Assembly (NCBI RefSeq): GCF_900277125.1
Contig: NZ_OPYN01000207.1
Coordinates: forward strand, 310,001 to 374,000
Source of the DNA: Pseudomonas inefficax
GTDB taxonomy: Bacteria; Pseudomonadota; Gammaproteobacteria; Pseudomonadales; Pseudomonadaceae
Reading direction: 5' to 3'
Length of the DNA: 64,000 nt
The notes beneath the pieces were generated by a model. It did no database searches, was not told the origin of the DNA, and saw nothing but the letters and a program-made list of their open reading frames with translations. The position numbers and the translations under genes were made by a program. This document shows, piece after piece, positions 43,652-52,942 of the stretch; positions within the stretch are counted from its first letter, which is position 1, and each line of letters begins with the position of its first letter.

Positions 43652-45211
43652 ATGAACCTTCACCCGCACTTACGTCACAGCCTGTTGGCCAGCGCCTTGC
43701 TGCTGGCCAGCGGCCTGGTGGCTGCCGCAGAGCCCAAGGTGATCGCCAAGGAGCTGCAGCAGGCCAAGACCTACACGGTCTCCAGCGCACCGGTCGAGCC
43801 GCTGCACATGGACCCGCCGAAGCTGCCCGACCTGACCGGCTACACCGCCGAGGCGGTGCAGAAGAAAATCGACCGCCGCCACAAGGGCAAGGTCAGCCTG
43901 CGCCGCATGTTCCAGGAGGACACCCTCAAGGAATTCGTCGGCGGCGACAACAAGGCGGCCGAGTGGGTCCAGCGCCAGCATGGCATTCCGCAGGCGATCT
44001 TCGTCGATGACGGCCATGTCGACCTGGTCGAGCTGAGCAAGAAGGTACCCAAGCAGTACCTCAGCGAAGTCGAGCCGGGCGTCTACCTGGCGCGCCTGCC
44101 GATCGTGGTCGGGCAGAAGGGCATCCTCGAGATCAACGGCAAGGTCAAGCAGCTGCGCCTGTCCCAGGAAGGCGGTTCGTTCCTGGTCAACGACGGCAAG
44201 CTGTTCGTCACCGACACCCAGGTGACCGGCTGGAGAGAAAAGGACAACGGCCCGGCGACCTTCCGCTCGCCCAAGGAATTCCGCCCGTTCCTGTTGTCGT
44301 GGGGCGGCACCGAGACCTACATCGTCAACACCAAAATGGCCAGCTTCGGCTACGCCAAGTCCAAGTCGTACGGCGTGAGCATCTCGCAGTACACGCCGAA
44401 CATGGCCAAGCGCATGGGCCGCCCGGAGCCCACCGGCTGGATCATCGGTTCTGAATTCAGCGACATGTGGTACGGCTTCTACTGCTACGAAACCCAGGAC
44501 TTCGTGGTCAAGGACAGCACCTACCGCGACAACATCGTCTACGGCATCGACCCGCACGACCGCTCGCACCGGCTGATCATCGCCGGCAACACGGTGTACG
44601 GCACCAAGAAGAAGCACGGCATCATCGTCTCGCGTGAAGTCAACGACAGCTGGATCATCAACAACAAGAGCTTCGACAACAAGCTCTCGGGCGTGGTGAT
44701 CGACCGTAACAGCGTCAACAACCTGATTGCCTACAACGAGATCTACCGCAACCACACCGACGGCATCACCCTGTACGAAAGTGGCGACAACCTGATCTGG
44801 GGCAACAAGGTGATCAACAACCGCCGCCACGGCATCCGCGTGCGTAACAGCGTGAACATCCGCCTGTACGAAAACGTCGCCATGGCCAACGGCCTGGTCG
44901 GTGTGTACGGGCACATCAAGGACCTGTCCGACACCGACCGCGACATTGCCCTCGACCCGTTCGACACCAAGGTGTCGCTGATCCTGGTCGGCGGCGAACT
45001 GGCGGCCAACGGCTCCGGCCCATTGTCCATCGACTCGCCGCTGTCGGTCGAGCTGTACAAGGTAAGCATGCTCGCCCCGCGCAAGGCCAGCGGCATCAGC
45101 CTCAACGGCATCCTCGGCGAACGCCAGGACGAAATCCTCGACCTGCTGGTACGCCAGCAAAAGGCTGTGCTGATCGACCCGGTCGAACGCCAGACCGAAA
45201 TGATCGATTAA
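43652..45211 (+). CDS. algG: Mannuronan C5-epimerase AlgG
   Basis: A 519-residue periplasmic right-handed beta-helix enzyme converting mannuronate to guluronate in the polymer. A signal peptide ends near residue 26 (LLASGLVAAAEP). The catalytic DPHD signature is at residues 300-303 (YGIDPHDRSHR). Repeated helix coils such as NNKSFDNKLSGVVIDRNSVN and NLIWGNKVINNRRHGI mark the beta-helix. Part of the trans-periplasmic complex with AlgK and AlgX. Confidence 0.96.
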   Translation: MNLHPHLRHSLLASALLLASGLVAAAEPKVIAKELQQAKTYTVSSAPVEPLHMDPPKLPDLTGYTAEAVQKKIDRRHKGKVSLRRMFQEDTLKEFVGGDNKAAEWVQRQHGIPQAIFVDDGHVDLVELSKKVPKQYLSEVEPGVYLARLPIVVGQKGILEINGKVKQLRLSQEGGSFLVNDGKLFVTDTQVTGWREKDNGPATFRSPKEFRPFLLSWGGTETYIVNTKMASFGYAKSKSYGVSISQYTPNMAKRMGRPEPTGWIIGSEFSDMWYGFYCYETQDFVVKDSTYRDNIVYGIDPHDRSHRLIIAGNTVYGTKKKHGIIVSREVNDSWIINNKSFDNKLSGVVIDRNSVNNLIAYNEIYRNHTDGITLYESGDNLIWGNKVINNRRHGIRVRNSVNIRLYENVAMANGLVGVYGHIKDLSDTDRDIALDPFDTKVSLILVGGELAANGSGPLSIDSPLSVELYKVSMLAPRKASGISLNGILGERQDEILDLLVRQQKAVLIDPVERQTEMID

Positions 45212-45224
45212 GGAAGCCCAGACC

Positions 45225-46667
45225 ATGACTCCACATCTGATGAAACTGCTGGGCCTGTCCGCTGCCCTCCTGGCGATCAGCCAGGGCGTGCGCGCCGAAG
45301 ACGTCAAGGCCCCTACCTTCAGCGCCGAGCCTTGCTGCCAGCTATGCCCTGAAGCGCATGACGCCAGCCGCTACACCACCCGTTACCAGCAGAACTTCAC
45401 CACGCTGGTGCAAGCTCAGGGCGACTGGCTGTTCCGTACCCGCGAAGACCTGCGCACCGAGTTCAATACCACCCCGGCCGGCTACAAGCGCCTGCAGCAA
45501 GTGCACGACGCGTTCAAGAAACGCGGCGTGGAACTGGTGGTGGTGTACCAGCCGACCCGTGGCCTGGTGAACCGCAACATGCTCAACCCGGCGGAAAAAG
45601 CCGCCTTCGACTACCAGAAGGCCCTGGGCAACTACCAGGCCATGCTCAAGCGCTTTGCCAGCATGGGCTACAACGTGCCCGACCTGTCGCCACTGACCAA
45701 CGAACAGCTGGCCGCCGCCGATCAGGGCAAGGACTTCTACTTCCGTGGCGACCAGCACTGGACGCCTTACGGCGCCGAGCGCGCGGCAAAGATCGTGGCC
45801 GATACCGTGCACAAGATGCCGGCCTTCGAAGGCATCCCGCGCAAGGAATTCGAAACGAAGAAGTCCGGGCGCATGGGCAAGACCGGCACCTTGCATAACG
45901 TCGCCGGCCAAATCTGTGGCACCAGCTACGCAGTTCAGTACATGGACCAGTTCGCCACTGAGCCGAAAGGCTCCGACGGTGGCGGTGACGACCTGTTCGG
46001 TGACACCGGCAACGCGCAGATCACTTTGGTGGGTACCAGCCACAGCGGCAAGAACTATAACTTTGCGGGCTTCCTGCAACAGTACATTGGTGCCGATGTC
46101 CTGAACGTGGCCTTCCCTGGCGGTGGCCTGGAAGGCTCGATGATCCAGTATCTGGGCAGCGAGGAATTCCAGAAGAACCCGCCGAAGATCCTGATCTGGG
46201 AATTTTCCCCACTGTATCGCCTGGACCAGGAAACTATCTGGCGGCAAATCCTTGGCCTGCTCGACGACGGCTGCGATGACCGCCCGGCCCTGATGAGCGC
46301 CAGCGCCACCCTCAAGCCCGGCAAGAACGAGCTGATGGTCAACGGCAAGGGCGGTGTGATCAAAGACCTGATCAACCGCAACATGCAGATGGACGTCAAG
46401 TTCGAAGACCCGTCGGTGAAGGTGCTGCAGGCCACCCTCTGGTACCTCAACGGCCGCCATGAGGACATCAAGCTGGAAAAACCGGAAACCTCCGACACCG
46501 ACGGCCGCTTCGTCTTCCAGATGCGCGAAGACGAGGACTGGGCCAGCCAGAGCCTGCTGGCGTTCGAGGTGCAGGGGCCGGAAAGCGGTACCCAGAAAGT
46601 CGAAGCCAAGCTCTGCAAACGCAACAACTTCGCCGTGCCCGCGCAGACTGCGCAGGCCGGCCAGTGA
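45225..46667 (+). CDS. algX: Alginate O-acetyltransferase AlgX
   Basis: A 480-residue periplasmic protein with an N-terminal SGNH-hydrolase-like domain and a C-terminal carbohydrate-binding module. The signal peptide ends near Ala24. Catalytic residues: Asp176 and His178 in RGDQHWTPYG and Ser272 in VGTSHSGKNYNF, equivalent to the P. aeruginosa triad. Family cysteines are present (CCQLCPEA; QICGTSYA). It performs the terminal O-acetylation of alginate. It is 13 bp after algG. Confidence 0.96.
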   Translation: MTPHLMKLLGLSAALLAISQGVRAEDVKAPTFSAEPCCQLCPEAHDASRYTTRYQQNFTTLVQAQGDWLFRTREDLRTEFNTTPAGYKRLQQVHDAFKKRGVELVVVYQPTRGLVNRNMLNPAEKAAFDYQKALGNYQAMLKRFASMGYNVPDLSPLTNEQLAAADQGKDFYFRGDQHWTPYGAERAAKIVADTVHKMPAFEGIPRKEFETKKSGRMGKTGTLHNVAGQICGTSYAVQYMDQFATEPKGSDGGGDDLFGDTGNAQITLVGTSHSGKNYNFAGFLQQYIGADVLNVAFPGGGLEGSMIQYLGSEEFQKNPPKILIWEFSPLYRLDQETIWRQILGLLDDGCDDRPALMSASATLKPGKNELMVNGKGGVIKDLINRNMQMDVKFEDPSVKVLQATLWYLNGRHEDIKLEKPETSDTDGRFVFQMREDEDWASQSLLAFEVQGPESGTQKVEAKLCKRNNFAVPAQTAQAGQ

Positions 46668-46674
46668 GGCGACC

Positions 46675-47778
46675 ATGATCCCGTTCAAGCGAATTTCCCG
46701 CCCCGCCCTGCTTGCCCTGGCGTTGTGCGGCGGTGCCGCGCACGCCGCGCTGGTACCGCCCCAGGGTTACTACGAGGGGATCGAAAAGCTCAAGACCGGC
46801 GACGGCAACTTCCGCTGCGAGGCTGCCCCCAAGCCATACACCGGTGCCCTGCAGTTCCGCAGCAAGTACGAAGGCTCGGACAAGGCGCGGGCAACGCTCA
46901 ATGCCGACTCGGAAAAGGCCTTTCGCAAGTCCACCGAAGACATCACCACCCTTGAGAAAGGCGTGAGCAAGATGATCGGCCAGTACATGCGTGACGGCCG
47001 CCCGGCGCAGCTCGACTGCACCCTGGCCTGGCTGGGCAGCTGGGCCCGCGCCGATGCGCTGATGTCCACCGACTACAACCACACCGGCAAGTCGATGCGC
47101 AAATGGGCGCTGGGCAGCATGAGTGGTTCGTGGCTGCGCCTGAAGTTCTCCAATTCGCAGCCGCTGGCCGCGCACCAGGCCGAGGCCGAGCTGATCGAAA
47201 AATGGTTCGCCCGCCTGGCCGAGCAAACCGTGCGCGACTGGAGCGACCTGCCACTGGAGAAGATCAACAACCACAGCTACTGGGCGGCCTGGGCGGTAAT
47301 GGCCAGCGCCGTGGCCACCGACCGTCGCGACCTGTTCGACTGGGCCGTGAAGGAATACCGGGTTGGCGCCAACCAGGTCGACGAGCAGGGCTTCCTGCCC
47401 AACGAGCTGAAGCGCAAGCAACGTGCCCTGGCCTACCACAACTACGCCCTGCCGCCGTTGGCGATGATCGCCAGCTTCGCCCAGGTCAATGGTGTGGATG
47501 TGCGCGGCGAGAACAACAACGCCCTGCAGCGCCTGGCGCAGCGGGTGCTGAACGGGTCGAAGGACCCCAGCGAGTTCAAGGCCCGCAATGGCGAGAAACA
47601 GGACATGAAAGACCTGAAGATCGACAGCAAGTACTCGTGGATGGAGCCCTACTGCAGCCTGTATGCGTGCAGTGGCGACACCCTGCAACGCAAGCGCGGC
47701 ATGCAGCCGTTCAACAGCTTCCGGCTGGGCGGCGACCTGACCCGGGTCTACGACCCGAGCGCGGAATCGAAAAAGTAA
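46675..47778 (+). CDS. algL: Poly(beta-D-mannuronate) lyase AlgL
   Basis: A 367-residue periplasmic family 5 alginate lyase that degrades misdirected polymer and is needed for balanced secretion. The signal peptide ends near AAHA (residue 24). The (alpha/alpha)-barrel signature NNHSYWAAW is at 198-206, with catalytic His200; CTLAWLGSWARADAL and YSWMEPYCSLYACSGD are family blocks. The start gives the same length as P. aeruginosa AlgL and lies 7 bp after algX; a much longer frame through algX was rejected. Confidence 0.96.
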   Translation: MIPFKRISRPALLALALCGGAAHAALVPPQGYYEGIEKLKTGDGNFRCEAAPKPYTGALQFRSKYEGSDKARATLNADSEKAFRKSTEDITTLEKGVSKMIGQYMRDGRPAQLDCTLAWLGSWARADALMSTDYNHTGKSMRKWALGSMSGSWLRLKFSNSQPLAAHQAEAELIEKWFARLAEQTVRDWSDLPLEKINNHSYWAAWAVMASAVATDRRDLFDWAVKEYRVGANQVDEQGFLPNELKRKQRALAYHNYALPPLAMIASFAQVNGVDVRGENNNALQRLAQRVLNGSKDPSEFKARNGEKQDMKDLKIDSKYSWMEPYCSLYACSGDTLQRKRGMQPFNSFRLGGDLTRVYDPSAESKK

Positions 47779-47787
47779 CGCAAAACC

Positions 47788-47878
47788 CCTGTGGGAGCGG
47801 GTTTACCCGCGAAAAGGCCAGACCTGCCATGTGCGGTGCCTGTGCCGGCCTCTTCGCGGGTAAACCCGCTCCCACAGG
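47788..47878. repeat. REP pair (type A) between algL and algI
   Basis: Inverted arms at 47788-47820 and 47844-47878 with core CCCGCTCCCACAGG/CGCGGGTAAACCCG. It fills the only large gap (182 bp) of the alg operon downstream of algD-alg8. Confidence 0.92.
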
Positions 47879-47960
47879 AATCTAGGTAGCCCGCCACGAA
47901 CATGTGGGGGGTTTGGGGGGCGCTTTGCCCCGGATGCTGTGAACAAAAAGGAGAACCGGG

Positions 47961-49418
47961 ATGGTCTTCTCGTCCAACGTGTTCCTGTTCCTGTTCTTGC
48001 CGATCTTCCTCGGCCTGTACTACTTGAGCGGGCAACGTTATCGCAACCTGCTGCTGCTGGTCGCCAGCTACATCTTCTACGCCTGGTGGCGGGTGGACTT
48101 CCTGGCCCTGTTCGCCGGGGTCACCCTGTGGAACTACTGGATCGGCCTGAAAGTCGGCGCCGCCGGTGTACGCACCAAGCCCGCGCAGCGCTGGCTGCTG
48201 CTCGGCGTCGGTGTCGACCTGGCGATCCTCGGCTACTTCAAGTACGCCAACTTCGGCGTCGACAGCCTGAACGCGATCATTTCCTCGTTCGGCCTGGAGC
48301 CGTTCATCCTCACCCACGTGCTGCTGCCGATCGGTATCTCGTTCTATATCTTCGAGTCGATCAGCTACATCATCGACGTGTACCGCGGCGACACCCCGGC
48401 CACCCGCAACCTGATCGACTTCGCGGCGTTCGTGGCGATCTTCCCGCACCTGATCGCCGGCCCCGTGCTGCGCTTCAAGGACCTGGTCGACCAGTTCAAC
48501 AACCGCACCCACACCCTGGACAAGTTCTCCGAAGGCTGCACCCGCTTCATGCAGGGCTTCATCAAGAAAGTGTTCATCGCCGATACCCTGGCGGTTGTGG
48601 CCGACCACTGCTTCGCCCTGCAGAACCCGACCACCGGTGATGCCTGGCTCGGCGCCCTGGCCTACACCGCGCAGCTGTACTTCGACTTCAGCGGCTACAG
48701 CGACATGGCCATCGGCCTGGGCCTGATGATGGGCTTCCGCTTCATGGAGAACTTCAAGCAGCCGTACATCAGCCAGTCGATCACCGAGTTCTGGCGGCGC
48801 TGGCACATCAGCCTGTCGACTTGGCTGCGCGACTACCTGTACATCACCCTGGGCGGTAACCGCAAAGGCACCTTCAACACCTATCGCAACCTGTTCCTGA
48901 CCATGCTGCTGGGTGGCCTGTGGCACGGCGCCAACTTCACCTACATCATCTGGGGCGCCTGGCACGGCATGTGGCTGGCCATCGAGCGCGCGCTGGGCCT
49001 GGACACCAACCCGCAGCGCTTCAACCCGGTGAAGTGGGCCTTCACCTTCCTGCTGGTGGTGGTCGGCTGGGTGATCTTCCGCGCCGAGAACCTGGAAGTG
49101 GCCGGTCGCATGTACGGCGCCATGTTCAGCTTCGGCGACTGGCAGCTGTCGGAGCTCAACCGTGCCCAGCTCACCGGCCTGCAGGTAGCCACCCTGGTGG
49201 TCGCCTACATCACCCTGGCGTTCTTCGGCCTGCGCGATTTCTACCGCAACGCCCGGCCAACGCCCAAGGCCACCCCGGTGGAGATCAACAGCGACGGTTC
49301 GATCGGCCTGGACTGGACCCGGGTGATGACCCGCGCCCTGGTGCTGCTGCTGTTCGTGGCCTCGATCCTCAAGCTTTCGGCGCAGAGCTACTCGCCGTTC
49401 CTTTACTTCCAGTTCTGA
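47961..49418 (+). CDS. algI: Alginate O-acetyltransferase, membrane-bound AlgI (MBOAT)
   Basis: A 485-residue polytopic MBOAT protein that moves acetyl groups across the inner membrane to AlgJ/AlgX. The invariant catalytic His322 is in LGGLWHGANFTYIIWG; FWRRWHISLSTWLRDYLYI is the second family block. About ten or more membrane segments are evident. The ATG has a strong AAAAAGGAG site, so translation restarts efficiently after the REP-containing gap. Confidence 0.96.
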   Translation: MVFSSNVFLFLFLPIFLGLYYLSGQRYRNLLLLVASYIFYAWWRVDFLALFAGVTLWNYWIGLKVGAAGVRTKPAQRWLLLGVGVDLAILGYFKYANFGVDSLNAIISSFGLEPFILTHVLLPIGISFYIFESISYIIDVYRGDTPATRNLIDFAAFVAIFPHLIAGPVLRFKDLVDQFNNRTHTLDKFSEGCTRFMQGFIKKVFIADTLAVVADHCFALQNPTTGDAWLGALAYTAQLYFDFSGYSDMAIGLGLMMGFRFMENFKQPYISQSITEFWRRWHISLSTWLRDYLYITLGGNRKGTFNTYRNLFLTMLLGGLWHGANFTYIIWGAWHGMWLAIERALGLDTNPQRFNPVKWAFTFLLVVVGWVIFRAENLEVAGRMYGAMFSFGDWQLSELNRAQLTGLQVATLVVAYITLAFFGLRDFYRNARPTPKATPVEINSDGSIGLDWTRVMTRALVLLLFVASILKLSAQSYSPFLYFQF

Positions 49419-49428
49419 GGTTGATGAC

Positions 49429-50586
49429 ATGACCCGGACATTACGCATTACCTATTCGCTGTCGTTCCTGGGCCTGCTGGTGGGCATGGGCGTCTGGTCC
49501 ACCGGTGGCCTGCAAAGCTTCCAGCGTACCGAGCAGATGACCCTGCTCAACGGCAAGCTGGCCAAGGCCGCCGAGACCCATTACGACGAGCAGTTCCCGA
49601 TCAAGCGCCTGGGCACCAACCTGTGGGCGGCAATGGACTTCAAGCTGTTCAACGAAGGCCGCCCCGGCGTGGTGCTGGGCCGCGACCAGTGGCTGTTCAG
49701 TGACGAAGAGTTCAAGCCCACCGCCGGTGCCGAGCAGCTGATGCAGGAAAACCTGGCGCTGATCCGTGGCGTGCGTGACACCTTGCAGCAGCACGGCAGC
49801 CAGCTGGTGCTGGCGATCGTGCCAGCCAAGGCACGGGTGTACGCCGAGTACCTGGGCAAGGAACTGCCGACCAGCCTGCATGACGACCTGTACAACCAGT
49901 TCCATGCCCAGGCACGCCAGGCCAACGTGTTCGCCCCGGACCTGATGGCCCCCATGGAGCAGGCCAAGGCCCGCGGCCAGGTGTTCCTGCGCACCGACAC
50001 CCACTGGACGCCGATGGGCGCCGAAGTGGCGGCGCAGGCACTGGCCGAAGCAGTCAGCCGCCAGAGCCTGCTCAACGGCGACCCGCAGGCGTTCATCACC
50101 GAAGCCGGCAGCACCGCGCCATACAAGGGCGACCTGACCAACTTCCTGCCACTGGACCCGCTGTTCAGCAACCTGCTGCCGGCCCCGGACAACCTGCAGC
50201 AGCGCACCACTCGCCCGGTAGAAGCCGAAGGTGAAGCCGGTGACGCACTGTTCGCCGACACGCAGATCCCGGTTGCGCTGGTGGGCACCAGCTACAGCGC
50301 CAACCCGCACTGGAACTTCCTCGGCGCGCTGCAGCAGGCCCTGCGCAGCGACGTGGCCAACTACGCCGAAGACGGCCATGGCCCGCTACTGCCGATGCTC
50401 AAGTACCTGCAAAGCGATGCCTTCAAGAACGCCGCACCTCAGGTGGTGGTGTGGGAATTCCCCGAACGTTATCTGCCAATGAAGAACGACCTCAGCAGCT
50501 TCGACCCGCAGTGGATCGCGCAGCTGAAGAACTCCCGTAAATCCGAAGAAAACCTGGCCTTGTCGTCCACCCGGACGAACCACTGA
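49429..50586 (+). CDS. algJ: Alginate O-acetyltransferase AlgJ
   Basis: A 385-residue periplasmic SGNH-like protein tethered by an N-terminal hydrophobic segment (ITYSLSFLGLLVGMGVW). The catalytic set Asp190/His192 (RTDTHWTPMG) and Ser288 (VGTSYSANPHW) matches the numbering reported for P. putida AlgJ. It is thought to relay acetyl groups from AlgI towards AlgX. Ten base pairs after algI. Confidence 0.95.
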   Translation: MTRTLRITYSLSFLGLLVGMGVWSTGGLQSFQRTEQMTLLNGKLAKAAETHYDEQFPIKRLGTNLWAAMDFKLFNEGRPGVVLGRDQWLFSDEEFKPTAGAEQLMQENLALIRGVRDTLQQHGSQLVLAIVPAKARVYAEYLGKELPTSLHDDLYNQFHAQARQANVFAPDLMAPMEQAKARGQVFLRTDTHWTPMGAEVAAQALAEAVSRQSLLNGDPQAFITEAGSTAPYKGDLTNFLPLDPLFSNLLPAPDNLQQRTTRPVEAEGEAGDALFADTQIPVALVGTSYSANPHWNFLGALQQALRSDVANYAEDGHGPLLPMLKYLQSDAFKNAAPQVVVWEFPERYLPMKNDLSSFDPQWIAQLKNSRKSEENLALSSTRTNH

Positions 50587-50605
50587 TAAAGAGAGGAACA
50601 CGCAA

Positions 50606-51253
50606 ATGACTACCAAGACTTCCATTGCCAAAGCCCTCACCCTCGCGGCCGGCCTGTCCCTGGCCTCGATGCAGGCCTTCGCCGGCGCCGACGCCGCGCT
50701 GTACGGCCCGAGCGCACCGAAAGGCTCGACCTTCGTGCGCCTGTACAACGCCTCCAGCGCACCGACCGCAGCGTCGGTCGGCAACACCCAGATCAAGCAG
50801 GTTGGCGCCCAGGCCAGCAGCGACTTCAGCTTCCTGCCAGGGGGTGACTACACCGCCCAGGTCGGCGGCAAGAGCGTGCCGGTCAAGCTGGCTGCGGACA
50901 AGTACTACACCCTGGTCAACAGCGCCAGCGGCAACCCGCAGCTGATCGAAGAGCCGCCGTTCAAGAACAAGCAGAAAGCCTTGGTTCGCGTGCAGAACCT
51001 GAGCGACCAGCAACTGACCCTGAAAACCGCCGATGGCAAGACCGAAGTGGTCAAGCCGGTGGCCGCCAACGGCCGTGGCGAACGCGAAATCAACCCGGTC
51101 AAGGTCAACCTGGCCCTGTACCAAGGAGACAAGAAAGTGGGTGACGTGAAACCCGTCGCCCTGGAGCGCGGCGAAGCCGCAGTGCTGTACGTAACGGGTT
51201 CCGGCAACGCCTTGTCGCCGGTGTGGGTAACTCGCCCCGTGGCTAGCAACTGA
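50606..51253 (+). CDS. algF: Alginate O-acetylation protein AlgF
   Basis: A 215-residue periplasmic protein with signal peptide ending near AQAFAGA (about residue 27) and a beta-rich mature part of two related halves (ALYGPSAPKGSTFVRLYNAS; NPQLIEEPPFKNKQKALVRV). It is required for alginate acetylation and is thought to bridge AlgJ and AlgX; it has no recognised catalytic motif. It lies between algJ and algA, 19 and 35 bp from them. Confidence 0.95.
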   Translation: MTTKTSIAKALTLAAGLSLASMQAFAGADAALYGPSAPKGSTFVRLYNASSAPTAASVGNTQIKQVGAQASSDFSFLPGGDYTAQVGGKSVPVKLAADKYYTLVNSASGNPQLIEEPPFKNKQKALVRVQNLSDQQLTLKTADGKTEVVKPVAANGRGEREINPVKVNLALYQGDKKVGDVKPVALERGEAAVLYVTGSGNALSPVWVTRPVASN

Positions 51254-51288
51254 TTCCCCTGCCTCTCAACGACTATTGGAGAAACATG

Positions 51289-52743
51289 ATGATCCCGGTA
51301 ATTCTTTCTGGTGGTAGCGGTTCCCGTCTGTGGCCTCTGTCGCGCAAGCAGTTCCCCAAGCAGTTCCTGGCCCTGACCAGTGAACACACGCTGTTCCAGC
51401 AAACCCTGGAGCGCCTGGTGTTCGAAGGCATGGACACACCGATCGTGGTCTGCAACAAGGACCACAAGTTCATCGTCCAGGAGCAACTGGCCGCGCTGAA
51501 GCTGGAAACCCAAGGCATCCTGATGGAACCGTTCGGCCGCAACACCGCGCCGGCCGTGGCCATGGCTGCCATGAAGCTGGTCAACGAAGGCCGCGACGAG
51601 CTGATGCTGGTGTTGCCCGCCGACCACGTGATCGATGATCAGAAGGCCCTGCAACGCGCCCTGGCCCTGGCCACCGTGGCCGCCGAGCGCGGCGAGATGG
51701 TGCTGTTCGGCGTGCCGGCGACCAAGCCGGAAACCGGCTACGGCTACATCCGTTCCAGCCAGGACGCTCTGCTGCCTGAAGGCGTGGCGCGCGTGGCGCA
51801 ATTCGTCGAGAAGCCCGACGAAAAACGCGCCGCCGAGTTCGTCCAGGCCGGCGGCTACTTCTGGAACAGCGGCATGTTCCTGTTCCGTGCCAGCCGCTTC
51901 CTCGAAGAGTTGAAGAAGCACGACGGCGACATTTACGACACCTGTGTACTGGCGCTGGAGCGCAGCCAGGAAGACGGTGATGTGCTGAGCATCGACGAAG
52001 CCACCTTCGCCTGCTGCCCGGACAACTCCATCGACTACGCGGTGATGGAAAAGACCCAGCGCGCCTGCGTGGTGCCGATGTCGGCCGGCTGGAGCGACGT
52101 GGGCTGCTGGTCGTCGCTGTGGGAAGTGCACGAGAAGGACGACAACGGCAACGTCACCAAGGGCGATGTGGTGGTGCAGGACAGCCACAACTGCATGATC
52201 CACGGCAACGGCAAGCTGGTGTCGGTGATCGGCCTGGAGAACATCGTGGTGGTCGAGACCAAGGACGCCATGATGATTGCCCACAAGGACAAGGTCCAGG
52301 GCGTCAAGCAGATGGTCAAGACCCTCGACGAGCAGGGCCGCAGCGAAACCCAGAACCACCTGGAAGTGTATCGCCCGTGGGGCTCGTACGACTCGGTGGA
52401 CATGGGCGGCCGCTTCCAGGTCAAGCACATCACCGTCAAGCCGGGCGCTAGCCTGTCGCTGCAGATGCACCACCACCGCGCCGAGCACTGGATCGTGGTG
52501 TCCGGCACTGCCGAGGTAACCTGTGACGAGAACGTGTTCCTGCTGACCGAGAACCAGTCGACCTACATTCCGATCGCGTCGGTGCACCGCCTGCGCAACC
52601 CGGGCAAGATCCCGCTGGAGATCATCGAAGTGCAGTCCGGCAGCTACCTGGGCGAGGATGACATCGAGCGGTTCGAGGATGTATACGGCCGTACCTCCAC
52701 GCCGATCGAGCGTGGTGTTTCGGTGAAGACCATCGCGCAGTAA
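51289..52743 (+). CDS. algA: Bifunctional mannose-6-phosphate isomerase / mannose-1-phosphate guanylyltransferase
   Basis: A 484-residue bifunctional enzyme catalysing the first and third steps to GDP-mannose. The N-terminal nucleotidyltransferase has ILSGGSGSRLWPLSRKQFPK and FGRNTAPAVA, VEKPDE and the NSGMFLF block. The C-terminal isomerase cupin has LQMHHHRAEHWIVVSGTAEV with metal-binding His. Two consecutive ATGs exist; the second (MIPVILSGG) has better spacing to GGAG. Last gene of the alg operon, followed by a REP pair. Confidence 0.96.
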   Translation: MIPVILSGGSGSRLWPLSRKQFPKQFLALTSEHTLFQQTLERLVFEGMDTPIVVCNKDHKFIVQEQLAALKLETQGILMEPFGRNTAPAVAMAAMKLVNEGRDELMLVLPADHVIDDQKALQRALALATVAAERGEMVLFGVPATKPETGYGYIRSSQDALLPEGVARVAQFVEKPDEKRAAEFVQAGGYFWNSGMFLFRASRFLEELKKHDGDIYDTCVLALERSQEDGDVLSIDEATFACCPDNSIDYAVMEKTQRACVVPMSAGWSDVGCWSSLWEVHEKDDNGNVTKGDVVVQDSHNCMIHGNGKLVSVIGLENIVVVETKDAMMIAHKDKVQGVKQMVKTLDEQGRSETQNHLEVYRPWGSYDSVDMGGRFQVKHITVKPGASLSLQMHHHRAEHWIVVSGTAEVTCDENVFLLTENQSTYIPIASVHRLRNPGKIPLEIIEVQSGSYLGEDDIERFEDVYGRTSTPIERGVSVKTIAQ

Positions 52744-52751
52744 GCAAGACC

Positions 52752-52860
52752 CTGGGGTCGCTTCGCGGCCCTATCGCGACGCAAGGCCGCTCCCACAGGG
52801 ATCGCATGTTCCACTGCATTATCGATCCCTGTGGGAGCGGCCTTGCGTCGCGATTGGAGG
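52752..52860. repeat. REP pair (type B variant), inverted
   Basis: Inverted arms with CGCGACGCAAGGCCGCTCCC at about 52775-52801 and 52826-52854, in the algA 3' flank. It may act as the operon's 3' barrier, since no T-tract terminator is visible. Confidence 0.88.
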
Positions 52861-52942
52861 GCGTAGCCCTCCCCTCTTTTGAGCCCACTTCCATTTCGGG
52901 CTACGATGGTCAGACCCTGCACAATCAAGGTCTGCCCGCCCC

